64,000 nt of DNA, taken from the NCBI GenBank assembly GCA_963621245.1, contig CAVFCW010000010.1, positions 9,782 to 73,781 on the forward strand. Direction: 5' to 3'. Position numbers and translations under genes: made by a program. Of this stretch, positions 26,253-35,426 are shown piece by piece; the stretch's first letter is position 1; each line of letters begins with the position of its first letter. The notes under the pieces are model-generated. The model ran no database searches. It was given only the letters and a program-made list of their open reading frames with translations, and had not been told where the DNA came from. The DNA comes from SIG603 sp963621245 (GTDB lineage: Bacteria > Bacillota > Clostridia > Oscillospirales > Acutalibacteraceae).

Positions 26253-27539
26253 TTATTTTTCTTTGAGGTCGTTTATGCAAAGTCCTGTGATGATTTTCGG
26301 ATAGAAGTAAGTCGATTTCTGCGGCATTTTTTCGCCGGCTCTTGCGACTGCGCCGATCTCTTCCACTCTTGTGGGATTGATGATGAAGGCGCACTCTGCG
26401 TTCTTTTTGTCCACTTCGCTTATTGCCTCGTCAAAGGAACGTGTGTAAACAAGGTTCTTTCCGCTTGCCATATTCTCTTTGTCGATTCCGAGAAGTTTTT
26501 CGAGAATGAGTGAGTGAAGAACGGATACGTCAAGACCCTGAGATGCTTCGCTCTTATCGGGGAGAACGCTTTTCATAACGCCCAAATCTTTGAGCGTGAG
26601 AAGAGTCCACTTGCCGTTTCCGCCGTAGTAGCCGAATGCCTTTTTGCCCTCGTCGTAAAGCTCGGTGAGTTTTTTCTCCATGTCGGCAACGTCGTCTCTC
26701 TCTTCGGTATCGAAGAACTCACTGCAATCGGCTATGAGCTTTTCGCCGTCAAAATTCTCAATGCCGCGGATAAGTCTGTGAGTGGGGAACACCACGAGTC
26801 CCGGATTTTCCATATCGACAAGCATCATCATCACGTAGTCTGCGCCGGGACAGTAGATTCCGTTCTCACGGCAGTAGTTTCTGAAGTTGATGGCGGTCTC
26901 GTAGCGGTGGTGACCGTCTGCTATGTAGAGCTTTCTGTCGGCAAAGTCCTCGGCAATTGCGGCAATGGAAAGCTTGTCGTTTACCACCCACATGCGGTGA
27001 ATGACAAGACCGTCGTCAAACTCGTATCTCGGCTTTGATGTGTCTGCGAGGTTATCGAGCCTTGCCTGAGTTTTATGAGTCTCGTCAATATAGAGCGAAT
27101 AAATCTGCGAGAAGTTGCAGAATGTGGATTTCATAAGGTTGAGTCTGTCCTCTTTTGCCTTGGAGAGAGTTTCTTCGTGCGGCAAAACCACGCCGGCGGA
27201 AAAATCTTCAACTCTCACGCGGCAGATGAATCCGCGGAGCTTTTTTGTCTCGCCGTGATCTACCTGAGATTTGAACTCTTCCTCGTAGATATAAATGCCC
27301 TCGTCTTCATCGTGGGTCATAATATCGTTTTGAAGCCATGTCTCGAGGGTGTTGGTTGCCGTTTCGTACGGATTTTCGCCCTTGGGAAGCTCAAGTCTTA
27401 TCATATTGTAGGGGTTGTTCTCAAGAAGTGAAAGGCGCATGCTCTCGGGAACTATGTCGTACGGCGGACATGTGAGATCTTTTATGTCTCCAGCCTTTTG
27501 TGTGTAGCGTATCGCTTTGAATGCTTTGATTTCTGCCAA
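26253..27539 (-). CDS. DUF1015 family protein
   Basis: 428 aa with a TTG start at 27539 behind AAAGGAAAA. DUF1015 proteins are widespread, often near serine or cysteine synthesis genes, and have been linked to a HipA-like or kinase-like fold; their function is not settled. Visible family pieces are LTCPPYDIVPE near residue 20, LPHEETLSKAKEDRLNLMK near residue 120 and IADGHHRYETAINF near residue 205. No membrane segments. Single-gene unit with its own strong promoter and terminator. Confidence 0.88.
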   Translation of the reverse strand: MAEIKAFKAIRYTQKAGDIKDLTCPPYDIVPESMRLSLLENNPYNMIRLELPKGENPYETATNTLETWLQNDIMTHDEDEGIYIYEEEFKSQVDHGETKKLRGFICRVRVEDFSAGVVLPHEETLSKAKEDRLNLMKSTFCNFSQIYSLYIDETHKTQARLDNLADTSKPRYEFDDGLVIHRMWVVNDKLSIAAIAEDFADRKLYIADGHHRYETAINFRNYCRENGIYCPGADYVMMMLVDMENPGLVVFPTHRLIRGIENFDGEKLIADCSEFFDTEERDDVADMEKKLTELYDEGKKAFGYYGGNGKWTLLTLKDLGVMKSVLPDKSEASQGLDVSVLHSLILEKLLGIDKENMASGKNLVYTRSFDEAISEVDKKNAECAFIINPTRVEEIGAVARAGEKMPQKSTYFYPKIITGLCINDLKEK

Positions 27540-27589
27540 AATTATTTTCCTTTCTTTGCTTTTTGTTTTTCTTTTGGTTCTTTTATTTG

Positions 27590-27618
27590 ATTTTACAGGC
27601 TTAAAGCACTTTAGTCAA
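27590..27618 (-). promoter_or_regulatory. Promoter of the DUF1015 gene
   Basis: Minus strand TTGACT (27618-27613) and TAAAAT (27595-27590), 17-base spacing: close to consensus. Confidence 0.7.
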
Positions 27619-27660
27619 CCGAAAATTAAGCAACATGAAATAAGCTTATGGTGTTCTTTA

Positions 27661-27690
27661 TGTGAATAATTTTATACCGCAATATTCACA
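27661..27690. promoter_or_regulatory. Perfect inverted repeat upstream of the Gld-like ABC operon
   Basis: TGTGAATA (27661-27668) and TATTCACA (27683-27690), spaced by 14 bases, 110 bases before the ABC ATPase gene. Possible operator for this operon or for the divergent DUF1015 gene. The rest of 27619-27800 shows an AT-rich stretch but no clear promoter. Confidence 0.35.
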
Positions 27691-27800
27691 TATTCATCAC
27701 TTAACCGATATATCATATCAAACAGCAAAATCTGAGCGAATTCGCACTGCATACGGTTGGTGTTTTTTAGTGAGATCGCAGCGAAAGGAATGAATATACA

Positions 27801-28781
27801 ATGATAGAGGTAAAAAACCTCACAAAGCGTTACGGCAGCTTTACGGCACTCAATAATGTGTCGTTTACCGTTGACGAAGGTCAGGTTATCGGTTTTTTGG
27901 GCCCCAACGGAGCCGGAAAATCCACGGCTATGAACATAATCACGGGTTATCTCTCGGCGAGCGAGGGTACCGTGAGCATTATGGGAAAATCTATTCTCGA
28001 CGAGCCGAACGAAGTAAAGTCGATGATTGGCTATCTGCCCGAAATTCCTCCCGTCTACACGGATATGACGGTAAAGGAATATCTCGATTTTATGTACAGT
28101 CTCAAGAAGGTAAAGATTAACAAAAAGGAACACATTGAAGAAATTTGCGAGGTTACAAGAATAAGCGATGTTTACACAAGGCTTATCGGCAATCTTTCAA
28201 AAGGCTACCGCCAGAGAGTGGGCATAGCTCAGGCACTTCTCGGAAATCCTCCGGTTCTCATTCTTGATGAGCCGACTGTCGGCCTTGATCCCAAGCAGAT
28301 TATCGAGATAAGAAATTTGGTTAAGCGTTTGGGAAAAAACCACACGGTTATTTTAAGCTCGCACATACTCTCTGAGGTTCAGGCGGTTTGCGACAGAATT
28401 TTGGTCATTAACAGGGGCCGTCTTGTTGCGGACGGAACTGCCGAAGAACTGAGACACAACCTTTCGGACGATCACAAGCTGACTTTGAGAGCCGAGGGTG
28501 AGGAATCGGATGTTTTGACTATGCTCAGAAGCAAGCCGTACATCAAGCGTGTTGATTCTCTCGGAAGCAAAGAAAGAGGCACGGTCGATTATCAGATTGA
28601 GAGTGTTGACGACAAAGACATAAGACGCGAGATTTTCTCGCTTTTTGCGGAAAAGAAACTGCCTATTCTTGAGATGAAGAGCACGGAGCTCACGCTTGAA
28701 GAGGTATTCTTGAAGCTTACTTCAAGCGACGCCTCGAATGTATCAGAGGACGCAGAAAATAACGAAGGGGGAGAAAACTGA
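27801..28781 (+). CDS. ABC transporter ATP-binding protein (GldA/CcmA-like)
   Basis: 326 aa. Walker A GPNGAGKST near residue 37, signature LSKGYRQRVGIAQALLG near residue 135, Walker B LILDEPTVGLDP, and switch histidine in ILSSHILSE. A C-terminal regulatory extension (residues about 220-326) is typical of ABC-2 ATPases such as GldA and NatA. It is followed by a permease, a GldG-like protein and a DUF4340 protein: the same gene order is known from gliding-motility gldAFG and from many non-gliding Firmicutes. Substrate unknown. Overlaps the permease start by one base. Confidence 0.93.
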   Translation: MIEVKNLTKRYGSFTALNNVSFTVDEGQVIGFLGPNGAGKSTAMNIITGYLSASEGTVSIMGKSILDEPNEVKSMIGYLPEIPPVYTDMTVKEYLDFMYSLKKVKINKKEHIEEICEVTRISDVYTRLIGNLSKGYRQRVGIAQALLGNPPVLILDEPTVGLDPKQIIEIRNLVKRLGKNHTVILSSHILSEVQAVCDRILVINRGRLVADGTAEELRHNLSDDHKLTLRAEGEESDVLTMLRSKPYIKRVDSLGSKERGTVDYQIESVDDKDIRREIFSLFAEKKLPILEMKSTELTLEEVFLKLTSSDASNVSEDAENNEGGEN

Positions 28782-29485
28782 TGGGCGCAATATTTAAAAG
28801 AGAACTTAAAAGCTATTTCTCTTCACCTGTTGGATATGTATGCGTTGCGGCAATTGCAGCTATTTACGGATTTTTCTACTACAACGTAATGCTCACGGGC
28901 TCAAGCTCGTATATCTCGAGTGCATACAGCTCGATTTATCTTTTCGGCATGATGATAATTCCCGTTATCACGATGAAAAGTATGTCGGAGGACTTGAAGA
29001 ACAAGACGGATCAAGCACTTTTGACCGCTCCCGTGGGAGTTACATCAATTGTTCTCGGAAAATTTCTCTCGGCTTATGCCGTCTATTTCATCGCTTCAAC
29101 TATGGGACTTATCCCCGCCGTTGTTCTTGAGTTTTTCGGCACTCCTCCTTGGGGAATAGTAATCGGAAACTACATTGCAACTCTTCTTTACGGCGGTGCC
29201 ATGGTATCGATAGGCGTGTTTATCTCGAGCCTAACAACAAGCCAAGTTATTGCGGCTATAACGACATTCTTGGTTTCGGTTGCACTCATGTATGTCAGCA
29301 GCATTACATCATCTCTTTCGGGAACGACTGCGGGAAAGATAATAGAGTTTCTCTCTTTCTCCACGAGATACAACGTTTTCACAACGGGAGTATTCAGCAT
29401 TGCAAACTGCGTTTACTTCATAAGCGTTATGGCTGTTTTCGTGTTCCTCACGGCAAGAAAGCTTGAGTCAAGACGCTGGAATTGA
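28781..29485 (+). CDS. ABC-2 type permease (GldF-like)
   Basis: 234 aa with six transmembrane segments. Starts FKRELKSYFSSPVGYVCVA, typical for GldF-type permeases (KKE...F.SPIGY-like), and contains KSMSEDLKNKTDQALLTAPVG, matching the short cytoplasmic loop seen in this group. Membrane partner of the ATPase at 27801. Its stop overlaps the ribosome-binding region of the next gene. Confidence 0.9.
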   Translation: MGAIFKRELKSYFSSPVGYVCVAAIAAIYGFFYYNVMLTGSSSYISSAYSSIYLFGMMIIPVITMKSMSEDLKNKTDQALLTAPVGVTSIVLGKFLSAYAVYFIASTMGLIPAVVLEFFGTPPWGIVIGNYIATLLYGGAMVSIGVFISSLTTSQVIAAITTFLVSVALMYVSSITSSLSGTTAGKIIEFLSFSTRYNVFTTGVFSIANCVYFISVMAVFVFLTARKLESRRWN

Positions 29486-29502
29486 GAAAGGAGGGAAAGA
29501 AA

Positions 29503-31200
29503 ATGTTAGAGAGCAAGAAAAACGATAACGAAAAGGAAATCGAAACAGAGGTTGACGAAAAAGCCAACGAGGAGATTTTGAATAACATTGCCGACACGGA
29601 AAAGTCGGACGATAAAGCCGAAACCGCACCGAGCGAAGAAGCTAAGCCCGAGGAGAACGCCGAGGACGACGGCGGTGAAGAGGACAAAAAGGCGGAGGAA
29701 ATCTCCGAGGTCCCAGAAGATACAAAAGAGCCTAAAAAGAAAAAAGGCAAAAAGAAAAATCCCTTTAAGTCGGAGAAATTCAAGAGAGGCTCCATGGGAT
29801 TTGTCTTTACCGTGGTGTTCATAGCACTTTTGGTTGTTGTGAATGTGATTTTCTCGGTTCTTGAGGACAGATATCCCTCGATGAAAATCGACCTCACGGC
29901 GCAGAAACTCAATTCTCTCTCGGAAAACACGAAAAGCGTTGCGGAAAATCTCACTTCCGATATTGAAATTTATATCATCGGTGATGAGGACGCGATTAGA
30001 AACGATCAGCTCTATTCAAGCTACAACGTGAAGTATTCTCAGCTTGCAAATCTTTGCGATCAGCTTGCGCAGAACGACAAAATTACCGTTAAATATGTAG
30101 ATCCTGACGCAGATCCGTCGTTTATCAGCCAGTATTCCGACGATAATCTTTCAAGCGGAATGGTTCTTGTGAAGAGCGACAAGAGATACAGAGTTCTTTC
30201 GGTGTCGGATCTTTTTGAGATAAACTATGACGAGTCTTACAATGCAGTGAACTACACAAAGGTTGACGGTGCGCTTGCAAACGCCATGTACCTTGTCAAT
30301 ATGGACACTGTTCCCGTTATCGCTGTTGAGACGGGTTACGGCGAGCTTTTGAGCGACGATTACAGAGAGCCGCTTGATAATCTGCTTGAGGGAAATTGCT
30401 TTGAGATTAAGGAATTTAACCTTCTCACGGATGATATCCCCGAGGATGCGGTTATGGTTATGATGCTCACCCCGACAACAGATCTCACCGATGAGGACGT
30501 TGAAAAGCTCAACACTTATCTTTCGAGCGGCGATGTTTCGCACACGCTTTTTGTCACGGGTTATCCCACGGCGGGAGATCTTCCCAATCTCAATTCTCTT
30601 CTTGAGGACTGGGGACTCAAAGAGGAATCCGGCACGGTTCTCGTTGAGACAGACTCAAGCAAGACCATATCTTCAAGCCCGACTTATATGTTTGTAAACG
30701 CAACAAGCGATATTCTCACGGGAACTTACTCGAATCTTCTTGCAATAAACGCTATGCCGATCGACATTCTCTTTGAGGAGAACGGCGACATAAAGACATA
30801 TCCGCTTATCGAGACATCAAGCACCTGCTACACCTCTTCGGGAGAAACAAAGACAGACCCCGATACGGACACATATACCGTTGCGGCTCTTGCCCAGAAA
30901 ACAGACGGTGACGTCAAGAGAAATGTTGTTCTTATGGGCGACACAAACTCGCTTTACGCTTACATGAGCAACTCCACATTCGGCAACGCAGACTTTATGT
31001 TGGATCTCGTTCAGTACTGCACCGATACAAGCGACACAAGCGTCGGTCTTACAGTTGAGAGCACTCAGACAACCACAAGAGATATCACGGCTTCAACAGC
31101 AACGTGCGTTATTGTCGGACTTTTCGTGTTCACAATCGCAATTCCGCTTGTCATTGTGATTTGCGGTATCGTCGTATTTGTCAGAAGAAGACATCTGTAA
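29503..31200 (+). CDS. GldG-like auxiliary transport protein
   Basis: 565 aa from the ATG at 29503, placed after AAAGGAGGG; a TTG at 29482 lies before that site and is not likely. The first 85 residues are strongly acidic then lysine-rich and cytoplasmic. A transmembrane segment follows near 98-120, then a large extracytoplasmic domain starting LTAQKLNSLSENT, a typical GldG opening, and a final membrane helix near residues 535-560 followed by RRRHL. GldG is an accessory subunit of ABC-2 transporters. The long charged N-terminal tail is unusual. Confidence 0.85.
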   Translation: MLESKKNDNEKEIETEVDEKANEEILNNIADTEKSDDKAETAPSEEAKPEENAEDDGGEEDKKAEEISEVPEDTKEPKKKKGKKKNPFKSEKFKRGSMGFVFTVVFIALLVVVNVIFSVLEDRYPSMKIDLTAQKLNSLSENTKSVAENLTSDIEIYIIGDEDAIRNDQLYSSYNVKYSQLANLCDQLAQNDKITVKYVDPDADPSFISQYSDDNLSSGMVLVKSDKRYRVLSVSDLFEINYDESYNAVNYTKVDGALANAMYLVNMDTVPVIAVETGYGELLSDDYREPLDNLLEGNCFEIKEFNLLTDDIPEDAVMVMMLTPTTDLTDEDVEKLNTYLSSGDVSHTLFVTGYPTAGDLPNLNSLLEDWGLKEESGTVLVETDSSKTISSSPTYMFVNATSDILTGTYSNLLAINAMPIDILFEENGDIKTYPLIETSSTCYTSSGETKTDPDTDTYTVAALAQKTDGDVKRNVVLMGDTNSLYAYMSNSTFGNADFMLDLVQYCTDTSDTSVGLTVESTQTTTRDITASTATCVIVGLFVFTIAIPLVIVICGIVVFVRRRHL

Positions 31201-31214
31201 TAAGGGGTTGGCTC

Positions 31215-32708
31215 ATGAAAAAGCAAAAAAAACTTATCCTTATTCTATTGATTGTCGTTTTGGCGCTGGGCGGAGTTTTGGCGGCTCTGCTCCTTACGGG
31301 AAGTGATGAAGATTCAAGCGAAGAAATATCCTCGGAGCTCAGCGAAGAGGATACATCGCTTATCACGCACGAGGAAGGCGATATAGTCGCGATAAGCGTA
31401 AACAACAGCTACGGTTCGTTCAGCTTTTATCCGACTCTTGTCGACTCGGATGACGTATCGTCCGATACCTCGGGCACGGAAAGCTACAAATACAGCATTA
31501 CGGGCTATGAGGACAGGGACGTTAACACTTCTACCCTTTCGACAGCCGCCATGGCTTTTTACGACCTCGATTACACCAAGGAAATCGGTGAGGTTGAGGA
31601 CGAATCGGCATTCGGCTTTGACGGAAAAATAACCGCAAGCTGCGTCTACAAGGATGGTTCCGCCGAAAGCTTTGAGATAGGCGACACGCCGTCATCCGGC
31701 ACGGGAAGATACATCAAGTATAACGGAAAAGTGTACATCGCAAGCATAAACACGACCTACACAAATTCCCTTGAAAGCCTGATAACTGCCGCATCTTGGG
31801 ATATCGATTATCTCACTCGTGAGAAAGAAAGCAGCGAATCGGATGAGTCAAGCACCGAGAGCAGTTCGTCAACGACAACGGAGAATTACTCGATACTCGA
31901 GAGCCTGAAAATCGGCGGAACTTGCAATTCCTCCGGAGTTGAAATCGGCTACGACAGCGAGAGCGAAAATTACAAGCTTTTGTCTCCCGTCAAGGCGGCG
32001 GCAAACGATGATAAGATTGAGACGCTTATAAGCTCGCTTCTCAACTATTCCGCAAATGCAACCGTGGATTTGAACCCCACGGACGATAAACTCAAGGAAT
32101 ACGGCTTGGACGCTCCTTATGCCACACTTGAAATCACTTTGAACGGTGAGAGCCACAAGATTGTTATAGGAGCAGAGACCGAGAGCTCGAGATATTGCCT
32201 TATCGATGACGACAAGACGGTTTATTCGATTTTGACCTCGAAAATTTCCGATTGGGCGGAGTGTAATCCATCCGAGTACTGTGCCGAAAACGTGTTGACA
32301 GACTCACTTTCCGACATAAGCGAAATTAAATTTACCGTGGACGGAAAATCCTCCGATATCACAATCACACGTGAGGAGGACGAGAGCAGCTCGACCGACA
32401 GCAAGGTTTATTATTCGTATTCCTCTTATGCTGACGGAGAAGAGATTCTTTATTCGTACGTAAACGAGCTTTATACAAAGTTCAGTTCGATGACGGTTCT
32501 CAACATAAACGAGTCGGAGCACGAGGATAATGCTTTGGTGACCGCAGAGATAAAATTCTTTGACGGAAAAAATAAAACCGTGGAAATTTATCAGTCATCG
32601 GAAAACAGCTCGAGATATCTCGTTTATATCGACGGCGAATACTCATGTACCGTAAGAAGTACAAGCGTGAAAGATTTCACGGATGAATTCAGTGAATATT
32701 TAGGCTAA
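31215..32708 (+). CDS. DUF4340 family membrane-anchored protein
   Basis: 497 aa from the ATG at 31215 with AAGGGG upstream. One N-terminal membrane anchor (residues 5-28), then a Ser/Glu/Asp-rich extracytoplasmic region with repeated beta-rich DUF4340 units (LKEYGLDAPYATLEITLNG is the family hallmark) and a Ser/Thr/Glu-rich linker near residue 200. DUF4340 proteins commonly follow gldG-like genes, as here, and probably act with the ABC system at the cell surface. Exact role unknown. Last gene of the operon. Confidence 0.85.
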   Translation: MKKQKKLILILLIVVLALGGVLAALLLTGSDEDSSEEISSELSEEDTSLITHEEGDIVAISVNNSYGSFSFYPTLVDSDDVSSDTSGTESYKYSITGYEDRDVNTSTLSTAAMAFYDLDYTKEIGEVEDESAFGFDGKITASCVYKDGSAESFEIGDTPSSGTGRYIKYNGKVYIASINTTYTNSLESLITAASWDIDYLTREKESSESDESSTESSSSTTTENYSILESLKIGGTCNSSGVEIGYDSESENYKLLSPVKAAANDDKIETLISSLLNYSANATVDLNPTDDKLKEYGLDAPYATLEITLNGESHKIVIGAETESSRYCLIDDDKTVYSILTSKISDWAECNPSEYCAENVLTDSLSDISEIKFTVDGKSSDITITREEDESSSTDSKVYYSYSSYADGEEILYSYVNELYTKFSSMTVLNINESEHEDNALVTAEIKFFDGKNKTVEIYQSSENSSRYLVYIDGEYSCTVRSTSVKDFTDEFSEYLG

Positions 32709-32755
32709 TAAAAAAGTCCGTTTTGGAGAAATTCCAAAGCGGACTTTTTGTTTTG
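32709..32755 (+). terminator. Bidirectional terminator between the DUF4340 gene and ridA
   Basis: AAAAAGTCCG.TTTGGA / TCCAAA.CGGACTTTTT stem-loop, T-runs on both strands. Confidence 0.88.
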
Positions 32756-32778
32756 CATAATTATCGGATTGTTAAAAA

Positions 32779-33153
32779 TCAGATCTCTGCGATAACCTCA
32801 ACCTCAACGAGAAGGTTCTTGGGAAGAGTTTTAACAGCAACACAGCTTCTTGCCGGTTTGCCTGTGAAGTACTTTGCATAAACCTCGTTGAATGCTGCGA
32901 AATCGCCCATATCTGCGAGGAAACATGTTGTCTTAACAGCCTTCTCATAGGAAGAGCCTGCCTCTTTGAGAACAGCGCCGAGGTTCTTCATAACCTGCTC
33001 TGTCTGACCGACGATATCTTCTGCCTCAACATTTCCTGTTGCGGGATTGATAGCAATCTGACCTGATGTGAATACGAGGTTTCCGGAGATGAAAGCCTGT
33101 GAGTACGGTCCGATAGCGGCCGGAGCTTCGGGTGTGTAGATTGACTTTGCCAT
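32779..33153 (-). CDS. ridA: RidA family reactive intermediate deaminase
   Basis: 124 aa, the standard RidA length. Hydrolyses 2-aminoacrylate and related enamines from PLP enzymes, protecting against damage. Conserved elements: PEAPAAIGPYSQA, VFTSGQIAINPATG, NLGAVLKEAGSS, CFLADMGDFAAFNEVYAKYF and the active-site ARSCVAVKTLPKN (Arg near residue 101). Homotrimeric cytoplasmic enzyme. AAGGAG site upstream. Single gene. Confidence 0.95.
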   Translation of the reverse strand: MAKSIYTPEAPAAIGPYSQAFISGNLVFTSGQIAINPATGNVEAEDIVGQTEQVMKNLGAVLKEAGSSYEKAVKTTCFLADMGDFAAFNEVYAKYFTGKPARSCVAVKTLPKNLLVEVEVIAEI

Positions 33154-33337
33154 GATGATTTTCTCCTTAATGTAAGTATTTTCGGATAATTGGTCGATAA
33201 ATGCTCTTATTATTACATATCAAAATTATCTCTGATATTATAATTATAGGGAGTATAAATAATTTTTCAAGTCAAATATTTTTAACGGGCTAAAGTCTTT
33301 GCCTGAGTATGAAACTTTTTGTGCCGTGTTGTTTTTA

Positions 33338-34024
33338 TCAATCAAAATAGGGGAGAAGTACCTTTAATACCTCGAGGTATCCTTCGGGATAGATGTGCAT
33401 GCCGTCCTTGCAGAACTCTTCTTTCATGTTGCCGTTTTCGTCAAGCAGACAGGAGAAAACATCGATGTATCCGCATCCCGTTTTGTCTGCCAAGGAGTTA
33501 AGCGCAGCGTTAACTGCAATAATTTCTTCGTTTGTTCTTGAACCGAATGTGTTCTTTACACGCTCTTTGTCCTCGTCTGTGAACCAAGAAAGCTCACGGT
33601 TTACGGGATAATAAGCGAGGATGTAAATTTTGCACTCGGGAAGTTTCGATTTGATTTCCGTGAGTATTTCTTCGTAGTCCGATAAAAGCTTTTCTCTCTC
33701 GTAATCGGGTGCGCTAATATCGTTTGTACCGATATTGATGAAAAGTTTTCTCGGCTGCAAATCGAAAACAGATTCGTTCAGTCTCTTTTTGAGGCCGCCC
33801 ATCACGTCGCCGCCTATGCCTCTGTTGTAAACGATTTTATCATAGCCTAAGCTCATGAGCATCTCATTTATCGGAAACTGCTCGCAAAGCGACGATCCCG
33901 TGAGGACGATTTCGTTTTTCTTTGCGAATTTATTGAGGTCAGAAAAGGCTCTCACCTTCTGTTTCCACTCGTTCTGCATAATTTTCTTAAATTCTTCCGC
34001 AACAATTTTGCCGATGTCTGCCAT
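33338..34024 (-). CDS. SGNH/GDSL-type hydrolase
   Basis: 228 aa. Block I is VLTGSSLCEQF, nucleophile Ser near residue 44; block II includes the GIGGD glycine near residue 70; block III is GTND near residue 98; and block V is DGMHIYPEGY, with catalytic Asp and His near residues 211-214. These match lipase/acylhydrolase-type SGNH enzymes. No signal peptide or membrane segment, so it is probably cytoplasmic, unlike many secreted family members. Strong GGAGG site. The substrate cannot be told. Confidence 0.9.
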   Translation of the reverse strand: MADIGKIVAEEFKKIMQNEWKQKVRAFSDLNKFAKKNEIVLTGSSLCEQFPINEMLMSLGYDKIVYNRGIGGDVMGGLKKRLNESVFDLQPRKLFINIGTNDISAPDYEREKLLSDYEEILTEIKSKLPECKIYILAYYPVNRELSWFTDEDKERVKNTFGSRTNEEIIAVNAALNSLADKTGCGYIDVFSCLLDENGNMKEEFCKDGMHIYPEGYLEVLKVLLPYFD

Positions 34025-34272
34025 AATAAAAATCCTCCGCCTAATAGTTTTGAAATTCGCTTTATTTTATGGTAGCAGATTTCTTGAATTGAGACAAGAG
34101 TATCGCAAAAAAACGCAAAAGATACTAAAAAAAAGCCGTAAATCCTGTTTTCTTCGGCTAAGCCGTTAACAAAAAAACACTATATTTTTATGCCCCTTTG
34201 TGATATACTATTTCGGAATATGTATGTTTATTGAAAGTGTACCCTTTTGATGGGTAATTTGGGTAGATAATT

Positions 34273-34773
34273 TTGAAAATACTGGGAATTGACCCCGGAT
34301 ATGCCATAGTCGGCTACGGAGTCGTGAATTACGAAAAAATGCGATACCGCTCTCTGGAGCACGGTGCGATAATCACTCAGGCGGGTTCCGATTTTAACGA
34401 GAGACTCGAGAAGATATACAACGCCGTATGTCAGGTTATCGACCGCAATCACCCCGACTGCGTATCCATCGAAAAGCTCTACTTTCAGAACAACCAGAAA
34501 ACGGCTATCGGTGTTGCCGAGGCGAGGGGCGTTATACTTCTTGCCTGCAAGCAAGCCAAGCTGGATATTTACGAATACACTCCGCTTCAGGTTAAAAGCT
34601 CGATAACCGGCTACGGCAAGGCGGAAAAATCTCAGGTTATGGAGATGACGAGAAGACTTCTTTGCCTAAAGGAAGTTCCCAAGCCCGACGATACCGCCGA
34701 CGCGCTCGCTCTTGCGATAACTCATGCGCAGAGTGCGGGAAATCTACTCAGGCGTTTTCCCGTCAGATATTAA
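34273..34773 (+). CDS. ruvC: Holliday junction resolvase RuvC
   Basis: 166 aa endonuclease that cuts Holliday junctions. The TTG start is followed at once by the first catalytic Asp in GIDPGYAIVGYG; Glu is in VSIEKLYF near residue 66 and the last acidic pair in PKPDDTADALALA near residue 140. Heads ruvC-ruvA-ruvB. The ribosome site is weak, and the upstream gap 34025-34272 is AT-rich with no promoter I would defend. Confidence 0.95.
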   Translation: MKILGIDPGYAIVGYGVVNYEKMRYRSLEHGAIITQAGSDFNERLEKIYNAVCQVIDRNHPDCVSIEKLYFQNNQKTAIGVAEARGVILLACKQAKLDIYEYTPLQVKSSITGYGKAEKSQVMEMTRRLLCLKEVPKPDDTADALALAITHAQSAGNLLRRFPVRY

Positions 34774-34794
34774 TTGAATTTTTGAGGACAGATT

Positions 34795-35394
34795 ATGTAT
34801 TACAGCCTACGAGGAAAGCTCATTCATCAGGAACCGGGACTTGTTGTCGCAGAGTGCGGCGGAGTCGGATATAAGTGCTTTGTTTCGCTTAATACCCAGA
34901 CTAAATGCCCTGCTGTCGGCGGCGAGGTCTTTTTATACACCGAGCTTGTTGTGCGTGAGGACGCCATGGAGCTTTACGGATTTATCAGCCGTGAGGAACA
35001 GGATTGTTTCAAAATGCTCACATCAATAAGCGGCGTCGGCGCAAAAGTCGGTCTTGCGATACTTTCCGTTATGAGTCCCTCCGATGTTGCCATGGCTGTG
35101 GCAAGCGGCGACACAAAGGCGTTCACAAAGGCTCAGAAGGTAGGCCCCAAGCTTGCCTCGAGAATAGTCACGGAGCTTTCCGACAAGGTTAAGGGACTTT
35201 TGAGCTCAGGCTCTTCGGAAAATGCCTCTGCAGTTATAAACAACGCTTCGTCCAATGCGGCTGCGGCAGTTCAGGCACTTGCGGCACTCGGTTACACGGC
35301 GAGCGAGGCGGCTTCGGTTGTGGGACGACTTGATTCGAGCCTTAAAACCGAGGAGCTTATCAGACAGGCACTTATCAAACTTTCTAAGTTTTGA
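34795..35394 (+). CDS. ruvA: Holliday junction DNA helicase subunit RuvA
   Basis: 199 aa. The N-terminal OB-fold (MYYSLRGKLIH, VVREDAMELYGF) and two helix-hairpin-helix motifs (LTSISGVGAKVGLAILS and KAQKVGPKLASRIVTEL) bind the junction. The C-terminal three-helix domain (residues about 145-199) regulates RuvB. Starts 21 bases after ruvC. Confidence 0.96.
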   Translation: MYYSLRGKLIHQEPGLVVAECGGVGYKCFVSLNTQTKCPAVGGEVFLYTELVVREDAMELYGFISREEQDCFKMLTSISGVGAKVGLAILSVMSPSDVAMAVASGDTKAFTKAQKVGPKLASRIVTELSDKVKGLLSSGSSENASAVINNASSNAAAAVQALAALGYTASEAASVVGRLDSSLKTEELIRQALIKLSKF

Positions 35395-35426
35395 TTATGC
35401 TTTTTACTATGAATTAGGGTGATTAT

